A stretch of DNA of 64,000 nucleotides from Symbiodinium natans (taxonomy: Eukaryota > Sar > Dinophyceae > Suessiales > Symbiodiniaceae). The position numbers were made by a program, and so were the translations under genes. This document shows positions 55,061 to 63,884 of this stretch, piece after piece; the first letter of the stretch is position 1; every line of letters starts with the position of its first letter. The stretch covers positions 2,716,812 through 2,780,811 of the forward strand of contig CAJNDS010001112.1 of assembly GCA_905221605.1 (NCBI GenBank), in the 5' to 3' direction. The notes under the pieces are model-generated. The model did no database searches and was not told the origin of the DNA. It saw nothing but the letters and a program-made list of their open reading frames with translations.

Positions 55061-55234
55061 GGGTTTTGGAGGTTGATATTATGCTACTATTTTGTTTATT
55101 TTATAACCACGATAACATTGATGATATGTTGATATATCATGATGTTTCGTTCATATGGTTTTATGCCATTTTTGATGTAATGATCTCGTCTTATTATATT
55201 CTATTTAGTATTATGCAGATATGTTCAGGCTCCA

Positions 55235-55570
55235 CTTCTAGAACTTGTCTGTCCAAACATTCAGGATGCCCATGAATGTCTGTCCAGACATTAATGATGC
55301 CCATGCTTGTCTGTCCAGACATTAAGGGCTCAGGTCAAGGTTCGTGTCTGTCCAGACATTAATGATGCCCATGCTTGTCTGTCCAGACATGCGAACTGCC
55401 TGTCCAGGCACCTTGTCTGTCCAGACATTAAAGAGAAGAAAGAGAAAATGAGAAGCAGTGCTTGTCTGTCCAGACATGCGAATTCACTCTTGTCTGTCCA
55501 GACATGCGAAATGCCTGTCCAGGCACCTTGTCTGTCCAGACATGTGCGTTTAAGTGCCTGTCCAGGCACT
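55235..55570 (+). repeat. array of TGTCTGTCCAGACAT motifs (right cluster)
   Basis: About nine TGTCTGTCCAGACA motifs, plus three with both arms changed in step to TGCCTGTCCAGGCA (near 55398, 55512, 55554). The orientation of the central dinucleotide is opposite to the left cluster, as expected for a mirror-symmetric element. Confidence 0.88.
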
Positions 55571-56212
55571 TAAACCCGAAAGCCTAAACCCTAAAACCTA
55601 AAGACCCTAAACCCTAAACCTCAAACCCTAAATTTAGGGTTTATAAGGTTTATCAGGTTTAGGGTTAACCCTCAAACCCTTTAACCCTAAAATGGGGTTT
55701 ATAGGGTTTTGTGTTTTTAGGGTTCAACCGAGCCTATATATATATATATATATACAGCTATATGTAAATATATATATATATATTCTAAAGTTTCTCTGTA
55801 TGTACAAAACGGACTATATCGATAAACAACAAACACACATTTCAAGCTTGACAAATGTGATTTCCTAAGCATGAAAATTCAAGATTTTTTCAAGATTGAA
55901 AAACATGTAAACATGAAAATTCAAGATGTTTTCAAGATTGAAAAAAGTGTAAACATGAAAATTCAAGATCTTTTTCAAGATTGAAAAAGTGTTGTTTTTG
56001 AAAAATCAAGCGCAGATTTTTAAAATTCAAGATTTTTTTCAAGTGCAAAATTCGTGACCTGTCCACAAATTCAAGATTTTTTCAAGATTTTATTCCATTC
56101 AAAGACATTCCAAGCTTGATTTTTAGCTACTTTTCTCCATTTTCAAGCGCAGCTTGAAAACTCAAAAAAATCAAGCGCCAGCTTGATTTTTTTCAAGTTT
56201 GGAGCCTATGGG

Positions 56213-56310
56213 TTGGTTAGCAGGGAAGGAGGGAATTAGGGCCCTATAGATACCCTTTCAGGGATTATGTAGGGTACCTCACCCCCCACCCATTCTCTAC
56301 TAACCAACGG
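56213..56310. mobile_element. small hairpin element next to the 4.2-kb element
   Basis: TTGGTTAGCAGGGAA at the left pairs with TTCTCTACTAACCAA at the right over about 95 bp. It abuts the right end of the 4.2-kb element exactly, so one probably inserted at the edge of the other. Confidence 0.5.
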
Positions 56311-57217
56311 TAAGTAAATAGAAAGCGTGCGGCACGGCCTCTGCGGTCGCGGCCCTAAACCCTAAATCCTAAACCCTAAACCCTGAAGGGTTCTTCGCGC
56401 AGAGCCCAGATGCAAACAGGGCTGATAGGGTCATAGGGTGGGGTTAGGGTGAACTGGGGATTTGGGGGGGGGGGGGGGGGCCCTTTAAGGGGATTGAATT
56501 CTTTTTAGGGGTATAAAAGGGGTACCCCTATCTTGGGAAATACCCAGCTGAGGTTTCGGGGGTGCTTGTGCTCGTGAGTAGGTAACTCTTTCTTGGTAGC
56601 ATTTTGGGCCCTAAGACCCCCTCGAGAATGCTCAACCAGAGAAGGCATCGGGGAGCTTGACCCCCTGAAAAAGGGAGAAGTGCAGGTAGGAGGGCACACT
56701 TACAAAAAGAAGCTGTCAATATTGGACTTCGAACCTACATCGGCTAGAATACTTGTGTCCAATTTGGGCTTTTCCTGGCAAGGCTGCTTGCTACCTTGAC
56801 CCTGAACCCACTCTGAACCGGTTAAATCCCCATCGAATCGACTATACCTAAGCCCTAAGACACCAAGACCCTCAGTCTCCAAGAGGCTAAACCCTACAGG
56901 TCCTGAATGCCCACAACCCCTATCAACCCTATCATGAACCCAGCAAATCCTACAAACCCCCATAACTAAGCCGAACCCTAAACCCTAAACCCTTTGGACG
57001 GTTCCCTGCGGAATGGTCCCAGAGGGGGCCTATAAACCCTTAACCCGAAACCCGAAACTAAACCCTAAACCCTAAACCCTAGACCCTAACCCTAGACCCT
57101 AGACCCTAGACCCGAAAAGCACCCTGAACCTTCGGGCTGCTCACAAGAAGGGCGAAAATCCCAACCGCAAAAGCTAAGCCGAACCCTCAACTAAATCAAC
57201 CCCTAAACCCTAAACTG
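56311..57217. other. spacer with short telomere-type runs and a poly-G run
   Basis: A poly-G run lies at about 56464-56480, with short CCCTAAA/CCCTAGA runs near 56352-56380 and 56974-57110. The + frame 56593-56799 (GELDPLKKGEVQVGGHTYKK) is coding-like but unassigned. Confidence 0.4.
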
Positions 57218-57236
57218 GTAGCCATTTTGGCTCAAG
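57218..57236 (+). other. relict dinoflagellate spliced leader
   Basis: GTAGCCATTTTGGCTCAAG matches the last 19 bases of the conserved 22-base dinoflagellate spliced leader exactly. It is followed by TCATG, not by a GT donor, so it is a leader fused to a former mRNA rather than a spliced-leader RNA gene. It marks the downstream sequence as a reverse-transcribed, reinserted mRNA. Confidence 0.9.
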
Positions 57237-57763
57237 TCATGTGTGAATGGCTGCCTCACCACCAACATTTAACTGCCCTAGGCACAGCTGCCAGTTCAAT
57301 GTGAAGCCGGCGCATCCCAAGGATAGCTAGGATTAATAACGCCCTCATTCTCTGCATCAACTGACTTCAGGGAGCGCTAGCCGAAACAGCCTGGCATGAG
57401 CTCTTGCAACGGCATGCAGCAGCTCTTTCAGCATGCAGCCATAGTAGACAAGTAGTGCATGTAATTTGTTCCGCAAAAAATAGTAGGGATGCCACCAAAA
57501 GAAATGAAAGCTGCGGCGAAGGAGGAGCCGAAAAAGAACCAGTCCCTGTGAAAGAAACATCACAAGCCGAAGCTAAGCTCGAAGCTAGATGCGACAAGCT
57601 GCAGAAAGACCTCGAGAGGTCACGGCAGGACAACAGCGTACTCGAGCAGAGGGTCGGAGACCTCACTTCCCAGGTGAAGCAGCTTACCATGGAAAAGGAG
57701 GCCAGGGTCGCCACTACCAGATCCGCTGAGCTTTCCACGCATTTTGATTTTGATGGGCGCTGA
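57218..57763 (+). pseudogene. retrocopy of a coiled-coil protein gene, frameshifted
   Basis: The relict leader is followed by about 250 bases of leader-like sequence, then ATG 57489 (MPPKEMKAAAKEEPKKNQSL), stopped by TGA at 57549. The coding signal continues at once in another frame (VKETSQAEAKLEARCDKLQ, LEQRVGDLTSQVKQLTMEKE) to TGA at 57761-57763. The Lys/Glu-rich start and the heptad pattern that follows indicate one original reading frame broken by a single indel near 57545. No introns are visible in the copy. The parent is a coiled-coil, perhaps cilium-related, protein; this last is a guess from composition. Confidence 0.6.
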
Positions 57764-58429
57764 TTCGTGCTTGAGTTTCGGCGTATTGTTCGCAGTGTCT
57801 GCATATAAACGTCTGATTGGCAGCGTTTCCCAAAGACCCCCAATCTGGACAAGCGCGTTAGAACAGGAATTGGCAGCTTTTTCAGGACAACAATCGCTGA
57901 AGCTCAATCCCGAGGGCTGGGGCCCAAGCCTCGGCAGTCGCAACGCTAGGTGCGGGGTGGAGTGAGTCCGCATCAAATGTACACGCAATCCAGGATTCAG
58001 ACTCAATATGCTTCGTGCCATGTCCACATCGACCGGGGCTAGTGCCATGAGGAGAAGCCTGTGGCAAGTTCTGAGCAGTCTCGTCTCCCAGCGCTGTGGA
58101 CCACAGTCAGACGAATTCCTTCCTGTGCGAGTTTGTTTTTTTGCTGCGTGATGATCGCCGATTGCCTGCGTGGCATCTTTGCTGCGCGTTTGTAGTTGCC
58201 AGCCATGGCTGGACCATCAATTTCTGTATGAGACACAGAGATGACAGAGAGCACCTTGGGGCGGAGTGACGTGATGGACGAGTGGTGGGGTCCTTGCGTG
58301 AAGACCATGACCCACCAGAGCATAAGTAGCCGAACTGAGAGGGGTTTCACCATAGCACTGTAGCAGTCCTGCCCGCAAACATGTGAGTTGTAGTGATGCC
58401 GACCTGTATTGGCAGACCTGGCGACGATT

Positions 58430-58920
58430 CCCTTCGAGTCGTGTTGGGGGTATACTGTTACCTATCCTGTTTCGAGTGTTGTGAGCCAGGGCCCTAGCTG
58501 CCAGTGGCCGATGCCCATGTACATTGAGTTGGCACTGCGGCCCGCTGGGTGTTGGTGGGTGTATACTGTTCACTGGCATGCTTTCGGGCGCACGGCCAAC
58601 GAAGACGAGCGTTTCGAACCTCTGTTCCAATGAGACACGAGGTTCTTGCTGTCGAAACTTGCCACAATCCGGTGATTATGCTGGGTGTATACTGTTGCCT
58701 ATCCTGCTAGTGGCCACCTCCAATGAGTGGTGGTATCTCAGCTTGTGGATTCTACTGGAGCCTTGCACGTGCGCTAGTGTGAGAGTCGAAAACCCTAAAC
58801 CCTAAACCCTATAACTCCTGAACTTCAGGCTGCTTACTGCCCTAGCTGCTCTGACCGCAAACCCGAAACCCCTATACACCCTGAACCTTCAGGTTGCTTA
58901 CTGCCTTAGCTGCTCAAGTT
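58430..58920. repeat. local repeats
   Basis: TGGGTGTATACTGTT occurs near 58552 and 58681, with a variant at 58447. CCTGAACTTCAGGCTGCTTA recurs as CCTGAACCTTCAGGTTGCTTA near 58880, with a weaker relative near 57123. Non-coding. Confidence 0.55.
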
Positions 58921-59501
58921 GGCTTGAAGTTCCTCTTCGCCAATGTCGTCGAAGTCAAGCGCCTCGGCAGGGTTTAGGGTTTAGGGCTTGGGGCTTGGGG
59001 CTTAGGGCTATGGGTTTAGGACTGCGTATCACGGTACGGAATGGTACGGACACCTGATTCGACTCAACTTCTTGGACCTTTATACAGGACCCCGTTTTGG
59101 ATGTCACGACGTCTTTTTGGATATCACACGTGTGGGCTCTAGCATCTTAAGTATGCTTGGAGTGCATGCCTTGGAGTGCGTGTGCGGCCTCAGTCAACAG
59201 TGTTGAGGTTGACCTGAACTGGCTAGTCCTCGAGCCCAGTTGTAAAAAAGGCTTATATGTTGTTCAGGGTTTAGGGTTCAGTTTCTTTTCTGACCCAGGC
59301 TCGTGGAGAACGACTCCACGATGAAGTTGCACCCAGTTGTGACACTCTTAGCTGCTCGGGGGCAACAATTATGAGATCTACATGCAGTTGAAGGAATGCC
59401 CCCCAGCCCGACAGACGACGCCTTTTGAACATTGGATTCCAACCCATACCCATGGGGCCGCATCCCTGTACTTCAGGATCCCTGCGCACGCTCCGAATTA
59501 A
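58919..59501 (+). CDS. two or three exons of an unidentified gene
   Basis: Exon 58919-58971 reads GLKFLFANVVEVKRLGR and is followed at once by GTTTAGGG, so the telomere-like repeat supplies the donor. From 59299 (after CCCAG) a frame reads LVENDSTMKLHPVVTLL. A different frame, open to TAA at 59499-59501, reads NNYEIYMQLKECPPARQTTP. The two frames need a short hidden intron or reflect an indel. Protein-like but no family recognised. Confidence 0.42.
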
Positions 59502-60227
59502 GGTGCACGTGGGCCCCCTGGTCCCTGCCACCCGCGCACTGTCCAGAAAGCTAAGCCTGCCTTTCCCAACGCCACAGAAAAACCGGGCTCACTGAAATAT
59601 CAAATGCTATGCCTCCAACCCTGCACAATCAAGAAGACTTAAACCCGGTCCATTAGGGGCGAGGATTTGTTTTTGAGTCGCGGGTGTGGCTTGAACTAGA
59701 CCTTTTCAGGTTTTGTTGGTCGTATTGTAAGGTTTGCGTACATCTGCATGTATGTGCTTATATCTAATATAGATACACACGCGCACTGTTTTGGGTTTGT
59801 GTATTTGAAAAAATATATAAACACACACATATATTATGGCTTTATGGTTATAAGTTGTGTATAGAGGGTTTGGTGAGGTTGTTCAGGCTTTGATACGGCT
59901 TGTATGCTAGCACTAGGTAGCACACGTTATCAATGACATGCTCCCTTAAGCCTGTACATCCTTCTGCAAGCGGTATAGGTTTTAGGGTTGATATAGGGTT
60001 TTTGTAATTCGTCGGGTGTAGCTCCCACTCAGGCTGTTACGTTTTTCGGCTTCCTCTGGGGTCCGACTGGCATGCTCCTGTCTGTGCCGATGATGACGTC
60101 GCTGGGATGCTGTGTGTGTGTGTGTGTGTCAAGTTCAGAGTTCAGCGTTCAGGGTTTATAGGGCTTAAAGGCTCAGGGTTTGGGTTGAGGGGTGTGCACT
60201 TTGGAACTGAGGGCGTTTGGGGTGCAG
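59502..60227. other. no gene seen
   Basis: AT-rich and TG-microsatellite sequence (about 60112-60128) with no coding-like frame. Confidence 0.5.
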
Positions 60228-61694
60228 AGGGTCCCTATCTTCCGTGAAGCCTTTTATGCTAGAGGTTTTCCGGGTCCATGTCCTGTGCCATGGAAGATTA
60301 CGGCTCGCTGTCGCACTGCCCAGCTGTCCCCTAGAACCGAAAGTCGCTGTTCAATCGTAAGCCTCAAGGGTCCCCTGCACCTGTATGGAAAATACTTGGG
60401 CATTAATGGGGGTTCCTCTATAGTATAGCCTTAGGGTTGAGGTATACTATATAGGTACATGTACCCTTGGGGACCTAAACCCTAAAACCCTAAACCCTAA
60501 ACCCCTAAACCCCTAAACCCTAAACCTTCACGATGCCGAGGTATTTCAAAGCTGTTCTCTTGGCTGAGCCTTATGGCAGCAGTTGTCCCTGCTCGTCGGA
60601 GGCTTCCTCTCGCCAGTGGGCACATGGGAAGGTTTTGTGAGGAGCACGCCCTAAACCCTAGACCCTAAACCCTAAACCCTAAGCCCGAATAAGGATGATG
60701 CGAACCTGAGGTACGTCCCAGCAGGATACCGTGATCCACTCCTGATCCTCATTGAGGGCGACCGCCGGGCGCCGCGGAGGATCCCAGGGTCTCTGAGGGT
60801 GTAGGGTTTCAAGGGCTTAAAGGGTTTAGGGTTTAGGGCTGGGGTTTAGGGTTTAGGGTTTGGGGTTGGGGGTTTGGGGTTTGGGGTTTGGGGTTTGGGG
60901 TTTGAAGGGCTTAGGGCACAGGGTCTCTGAGGCTTGGATAGATCCGAGCTACTTTGCAACTCGCAAGGTCCAACGACACCTGGCACGAGCTCAACCACAA
61001 CACAAAGATTTGACGCACAGTTAAGGGGTTTTCGACAATAGCGGTACCCTTTTTGGGGATCCCTTTCAAAGGGGCTTCTATTCTATTTGGGGTATAAGAC
61101 TTGAACCCTCATTTTGGGAAATACCCACCTAGGGGACCCAGAATCAGGGGGCATAAGGAGGGACAGCCAGAGGGGACCCTTGATCAATTCCCCTCGATAT
61201 ACCTTATATATATATATATATATATCTATCTATATCTATATCTCTTATCTAGCCCCCATATACCTAGCTAAATTATCCTAAGCCCTTAACCCTAAACCCT
61301 AAACCCTCAAAACCCTAAGCCAATCCTGAAAGCCAGGCTCCGTGCAAAGAAGCCCGGGCGCAAGGAACCCCGCGATCCTGCCGGGAGCTAAGATGGGACG
61401 GTTGCAGCACCCATGGCATCTTCAACACCTTGCGTCCAGATCCTGAACACTCTAGAAAGGAAGGGGGGGGTTTAGTAGGGTTTAGGGTTTAGGGTTTAGG
61501 GTTTAGGGTTTACGGTTGACATCACCTGAACAACCTCGGTCACAGGCAAGCTACCACAGGAGCCCCTGAAGCAAAATGGGTTTAGGGTTTAGGGACGGGT
61601 TTGGGCAAGAGGGGTAGACAAGTTATACGCTGGTAGCTGGCCCGAGGCAGACGACGATGACGACTGGCACGTCCGTCGCCACAACTCCGACTGA
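60228..61694 (+). CDS. multi-exon gene with acidic C-terminus
   Basis: Exons: 60228-60356 (RVPIFREAFYARGFPGPCPV, donor GTAAGC); possibly about 60559-60630 (EPYGSSCPCSSEASSRQWA); 60694-60798 (DDANLRYVPAGYRDPLLILI, EGDRRAPRRIP, GT donor leading into TTTAGGG-type repeats); 61337 to about 61469 (APCKEARAQGTPRSCREL, GCSTHGIFNTLRPDPEHS); terminal 61623-61694 (LYAGSWPEADDDDDWHVRR, TGA). Most junctions are phase 0. The exons from 60694 sit after CCCTAAA arrays or before TTTAGGG arrays. The domain is unknown. Confidence 0.5.
60362..60472. mobile_element. hairpin element family A, diverged copy
   Basis: Ends CCTCAAGGGTCCCCTGCACC and ATAGGTACATGTACCCTTGG; core AATACTTGGGCATTAATGGG. It lies directly after the exon ending 60356. 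Confidence 0.55.
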
Positions 61695-62297
61695 CTTCCG
61701 CGAAGCCAAAAAAGAAATACTGCCAAGGGTTCCACCTGGTGTGGCTTAGGGTTTAGGGTTCAGGGTTTAGGGATAGGGGACCTAATGAACCCATTTATGG
61801 CTCACATACCCTAGTAGGATCGAATAGGGATTGTAGCATTGCAGGGTCGATGATGCCAAATTGTAGGGTTCAGTTGCTCCCCAAGGCACTGCTAGCTCCA
61901 TTTTTGGGGTGACTGCAATGTATCTTGTTGCAATGTATCTTGTTACGAGGTGCTAGGGGCTTCTTGAAGTTTCAGGGTTTAGGCTTTTTCGGGGTTAAAC
62001 TCATTACAAATAAAAGCAGAAACGTCATGCACTTCCTTGTTCAGGCCCCTGGTTCTTAGACGAAAGAATGGACAGCTTCGTGCTGCTGGAATGTAAGGGA
62101 AGCGGGGTGTTCCCTTCGAAGTATCTCTAGGATTCTTGAGGCTTTAGGCGTTAGGGTGCAAGGTTTAGGGTTTAGGGTTTAGGGTCTGAGCGAAAGCGCA
62201 CTGCACTACAGACGCGAGTACCGAGGCCTCCAAAGTGCCTGCAATAGTGGGCCTCTAGCCGTTTTCAAGCATTCACGACTCACAAGATGGGCGAATT

Positions 62298-62402
62298 CCC
62301 TAAGGGTCCATGTTCCTAAATAGGGAATGGGGCTCCACAGTCCCTATATAGGAGGTACTTTAAGGCCCAAGTACTCCCTATTTAGGTACATGGACCCTTA
62401 GG
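62298..62402. mobile_element. hairpin element family A, best-preserved copy
   Basis: CCCTAAGGGTCCATGTTCCT pairs with AGGTACATGGACCCTTAGG over a 105-bp element whose two halves are complementary almost throughout (AAATAGGGA with TCCCTATTT). Useful as the family reference. Confidence 0.75.
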
Positions 62403-62706
62403 CGAAGATCCCAACAGGGTAGGGCCAGGCCAGTGCAGGAGCTCCGTTTGCAAGCAACGGGGCTGTGTGAAGGATCCAAGGGCCAAACGCTAGCATTCGT
62501 GGTCCCGAATGTTGTCGCCGTGCCCCCTCCCCCCACCCCGACCCTGAACCCGAGACCCACATCAGCTAGTCAGGCGGCAACGCAAAAACACCTTAACCTC
62601 TATAAACCCTAAGCCAAAAACCCTTACCTACCCAACCCTAAACCCTATGTCACGCCCGAATACCCTAAATCCCGCCAAGCCCCACAAAAAACACCTCAGC
62701 TTCGAG

Positions 62707-62755
62707 GTTGTTTTGTCCCTGGAGCCCTTGAACGTGAAGGAGGAGGTGCCAGCGG
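62707..62755 (+). CDS. short exon
   Basis: After CTTCGAG the frame reads VVLSLEPLNVKEEVPA and runs directly into GGTTTAGGG, so the donor is GTTTAG from the telomere-like array. A weak CCCTAAA array lies just upstream. Confidence 0.45.
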
Positions 62756-62862
62756 GTTTAGGGTTTAGGGTTTAGGGTTTAGGGTTTAGGGTTTAGGGTT
62801 TAGGGTTTAGGGACCTGGAGGTCGAGAGTGATGATGTCTGTCTACCCAAAGTATGGGAATCA

Positions 62863-62901
62863 CCTTGCCTTCCATCGTTTTTGTTGGTGTTCTGTATGTG
62901 G
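62863..62901 (+). CDS. possible hydrophobic exon
   Basis: ATG 62863 reads MGITLPSIVFVGV and continues hydrophobic to a GTATGTAAG donor near 62902. Possibly a TM or signal segment of the same gene as 62707 and 63719. Confidence 0.3.
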
Positions 62902-63112
62902 GTATGTAAGGAATAGCCCTAAACCCTGAACCCTAAACCCTAAACCCTAAACCCTAAACCCTAAACCCTAAACCCTAAAGGGTCCTAGGTTTTGGGTTCT
63001 GGGGGTGCCACATGATGTGGAGAACGTGTGGACTTCATAGCCCGGATGCATAAACAAATTAGGTTGGATAAACGCCCAGCAGGGGTTTCTGGAGATGATG
63101 CTTACTACCTAC

Positions 63113-63224
63113 TAATTGCTTAAGAACCCAAAAAGTAAAGACACATATTCTTCCTTATTGAGGGGTAATATAGGGATTATTGTGTTTTTATTTTTTTGGG
63201 GTTCTTGAGCAAATAGTAGGTATG
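63113..63224. mobile_element. hairpin element family C, copy 3
   Basis: ACTAATTGCTTAAGAACCC at the left pairs with GGGGTTCTTGAGCAAATAGT at the right; AT-rich centre. Confidence 0.55.
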
Positions 63225-63533
63225 GGTTGAAGGGGTCGCGGAGTTTTGGACTTTGGGTTTGGAACCGCAGGGCGCAAAACTATATTCCCGTCTGGGCGTC
63301 TTTTCATTTCTTTTAGGGTTTAGGGTTTAGGGTTCAAGTGGAACTAGCTCGAAGGAACTTCCCTACTGGCAAGCTGAGTTGGCACCCTTTTTGTTCCTAG
63401 GTTACTCCCGGGTCTAGGTTATAACACCCATGAACTTCCAAGTAAACCCTAAATCCTCCCCTACTACTAGGGGTCGGAATATTGACTAGTAGCATTTCGT
63501 TCTGGTCCCTTTATAGTTATACTGTAATAACCC

Positions 63534-63556
63534 CCGCCCCCCCCCCCCCCCCCCCC
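63534..63556 (+). repeat. poly-C run
   Basis: C homopolymer run next to CCCTAAA arrays; a second one is at about 63680-63698. Length is likely uncertain in the assembly. Confidence 0.85.
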
Positions 63557-63718
63557 ACGCACCCCCCGAAACCCTAAACAATAAACCCTCGACCCTAAAC
63601 CCTAAACCCTCGACCCTCGACCCTAAACCCTAAACCCTAAACCCTAAACCCTAAACCCTATTCTGGTTATTCAAGTCCTCCCCCCCCCCCCCCCCCCGGT
63701 CCCCCTAGCTTGTGACAG

Positions 63719-63772
63719 GTGAATGCTAGCCGCCTCGAGCTGCACAAGACGGCGTTCCGGAATGCTTCCTTT
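63719..63772 (+). CDS. short exon with GC donor
   Basis: After TTGTGACAG the frame reads VNASRLELHKTAFRNASF, 18 codons, ending before GCTCCTT, a GC donor. It follows a poly-C run and a CCCTAAA array. Part of the last gene in the window; downstream exons lie outside it. Confidence 0.45.
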
Positions 63773-63796
63773 GCTCCTTGCCTCAGACACAACTAT

Positions 63797-63884
63797 TTGC
63801 TTGAGAACCCCCAAAATAGAACAACAATCCCTATCTTGTCCTTATCAGGAAGAATATTTTTTGGGGCGTTTCTTAACAAATAGG
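63797..63884. mobile_element. hairpin element family C, copy 4
   Basis: CTATTTGCTTGAGAACCCCC pairs with GGGGCGTTTCTTAACAAATAG, about 88 bp. Confidence 0.55.

Larger units (their letters stand above)
52027..56212. mobile_element. 4.19-kb element with perfect 31-bp terminal inverted repeats
   Basis: Left end 52027-52057 (starts CCCATAGGCTCCAAACTTG) and right end 56182-56212 are exact reverse complements over 31 bases. Inside, both ends carry subterminal AAATTCAAGATTTTTTCAAG repeats and a near-palindrome TTTTCAAGCGCAGCTTGAAA. Moving inward come AT microsatellites, arrays of the TGTCTG..CAGACA motif, and in the middle a CACATGACATCATGTGACG array and telomere-type arrays. The layout is roughly mirror-symmetric. 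No transposase-like ORF is present, so it is non-autonomous or satellite-like. Target duplication is at most the 2 bases TT and is not convincing. Confidence 0.8.

Noticed and set aside
52849-55570. CRISPR-like array (short near-identical repeats with spacers)
   Set aside because: Spacers are themselves repeated or vary widely in length, the host is a eukaryote, and no cas-like genes are present.
52023-56216. A longer target-site duplication for the 4.2-kb element
   Set aside because: Flanks share only TT next to the inverted ends (ACAGTT at left, TTGGTT at right); no longer match is present.
57218-57236. A functional spliced-leader RNA gene
   Set aside because: The leader is followed by TCATG rather than a GT donor, so it cannot be the exon of an SL RNA.
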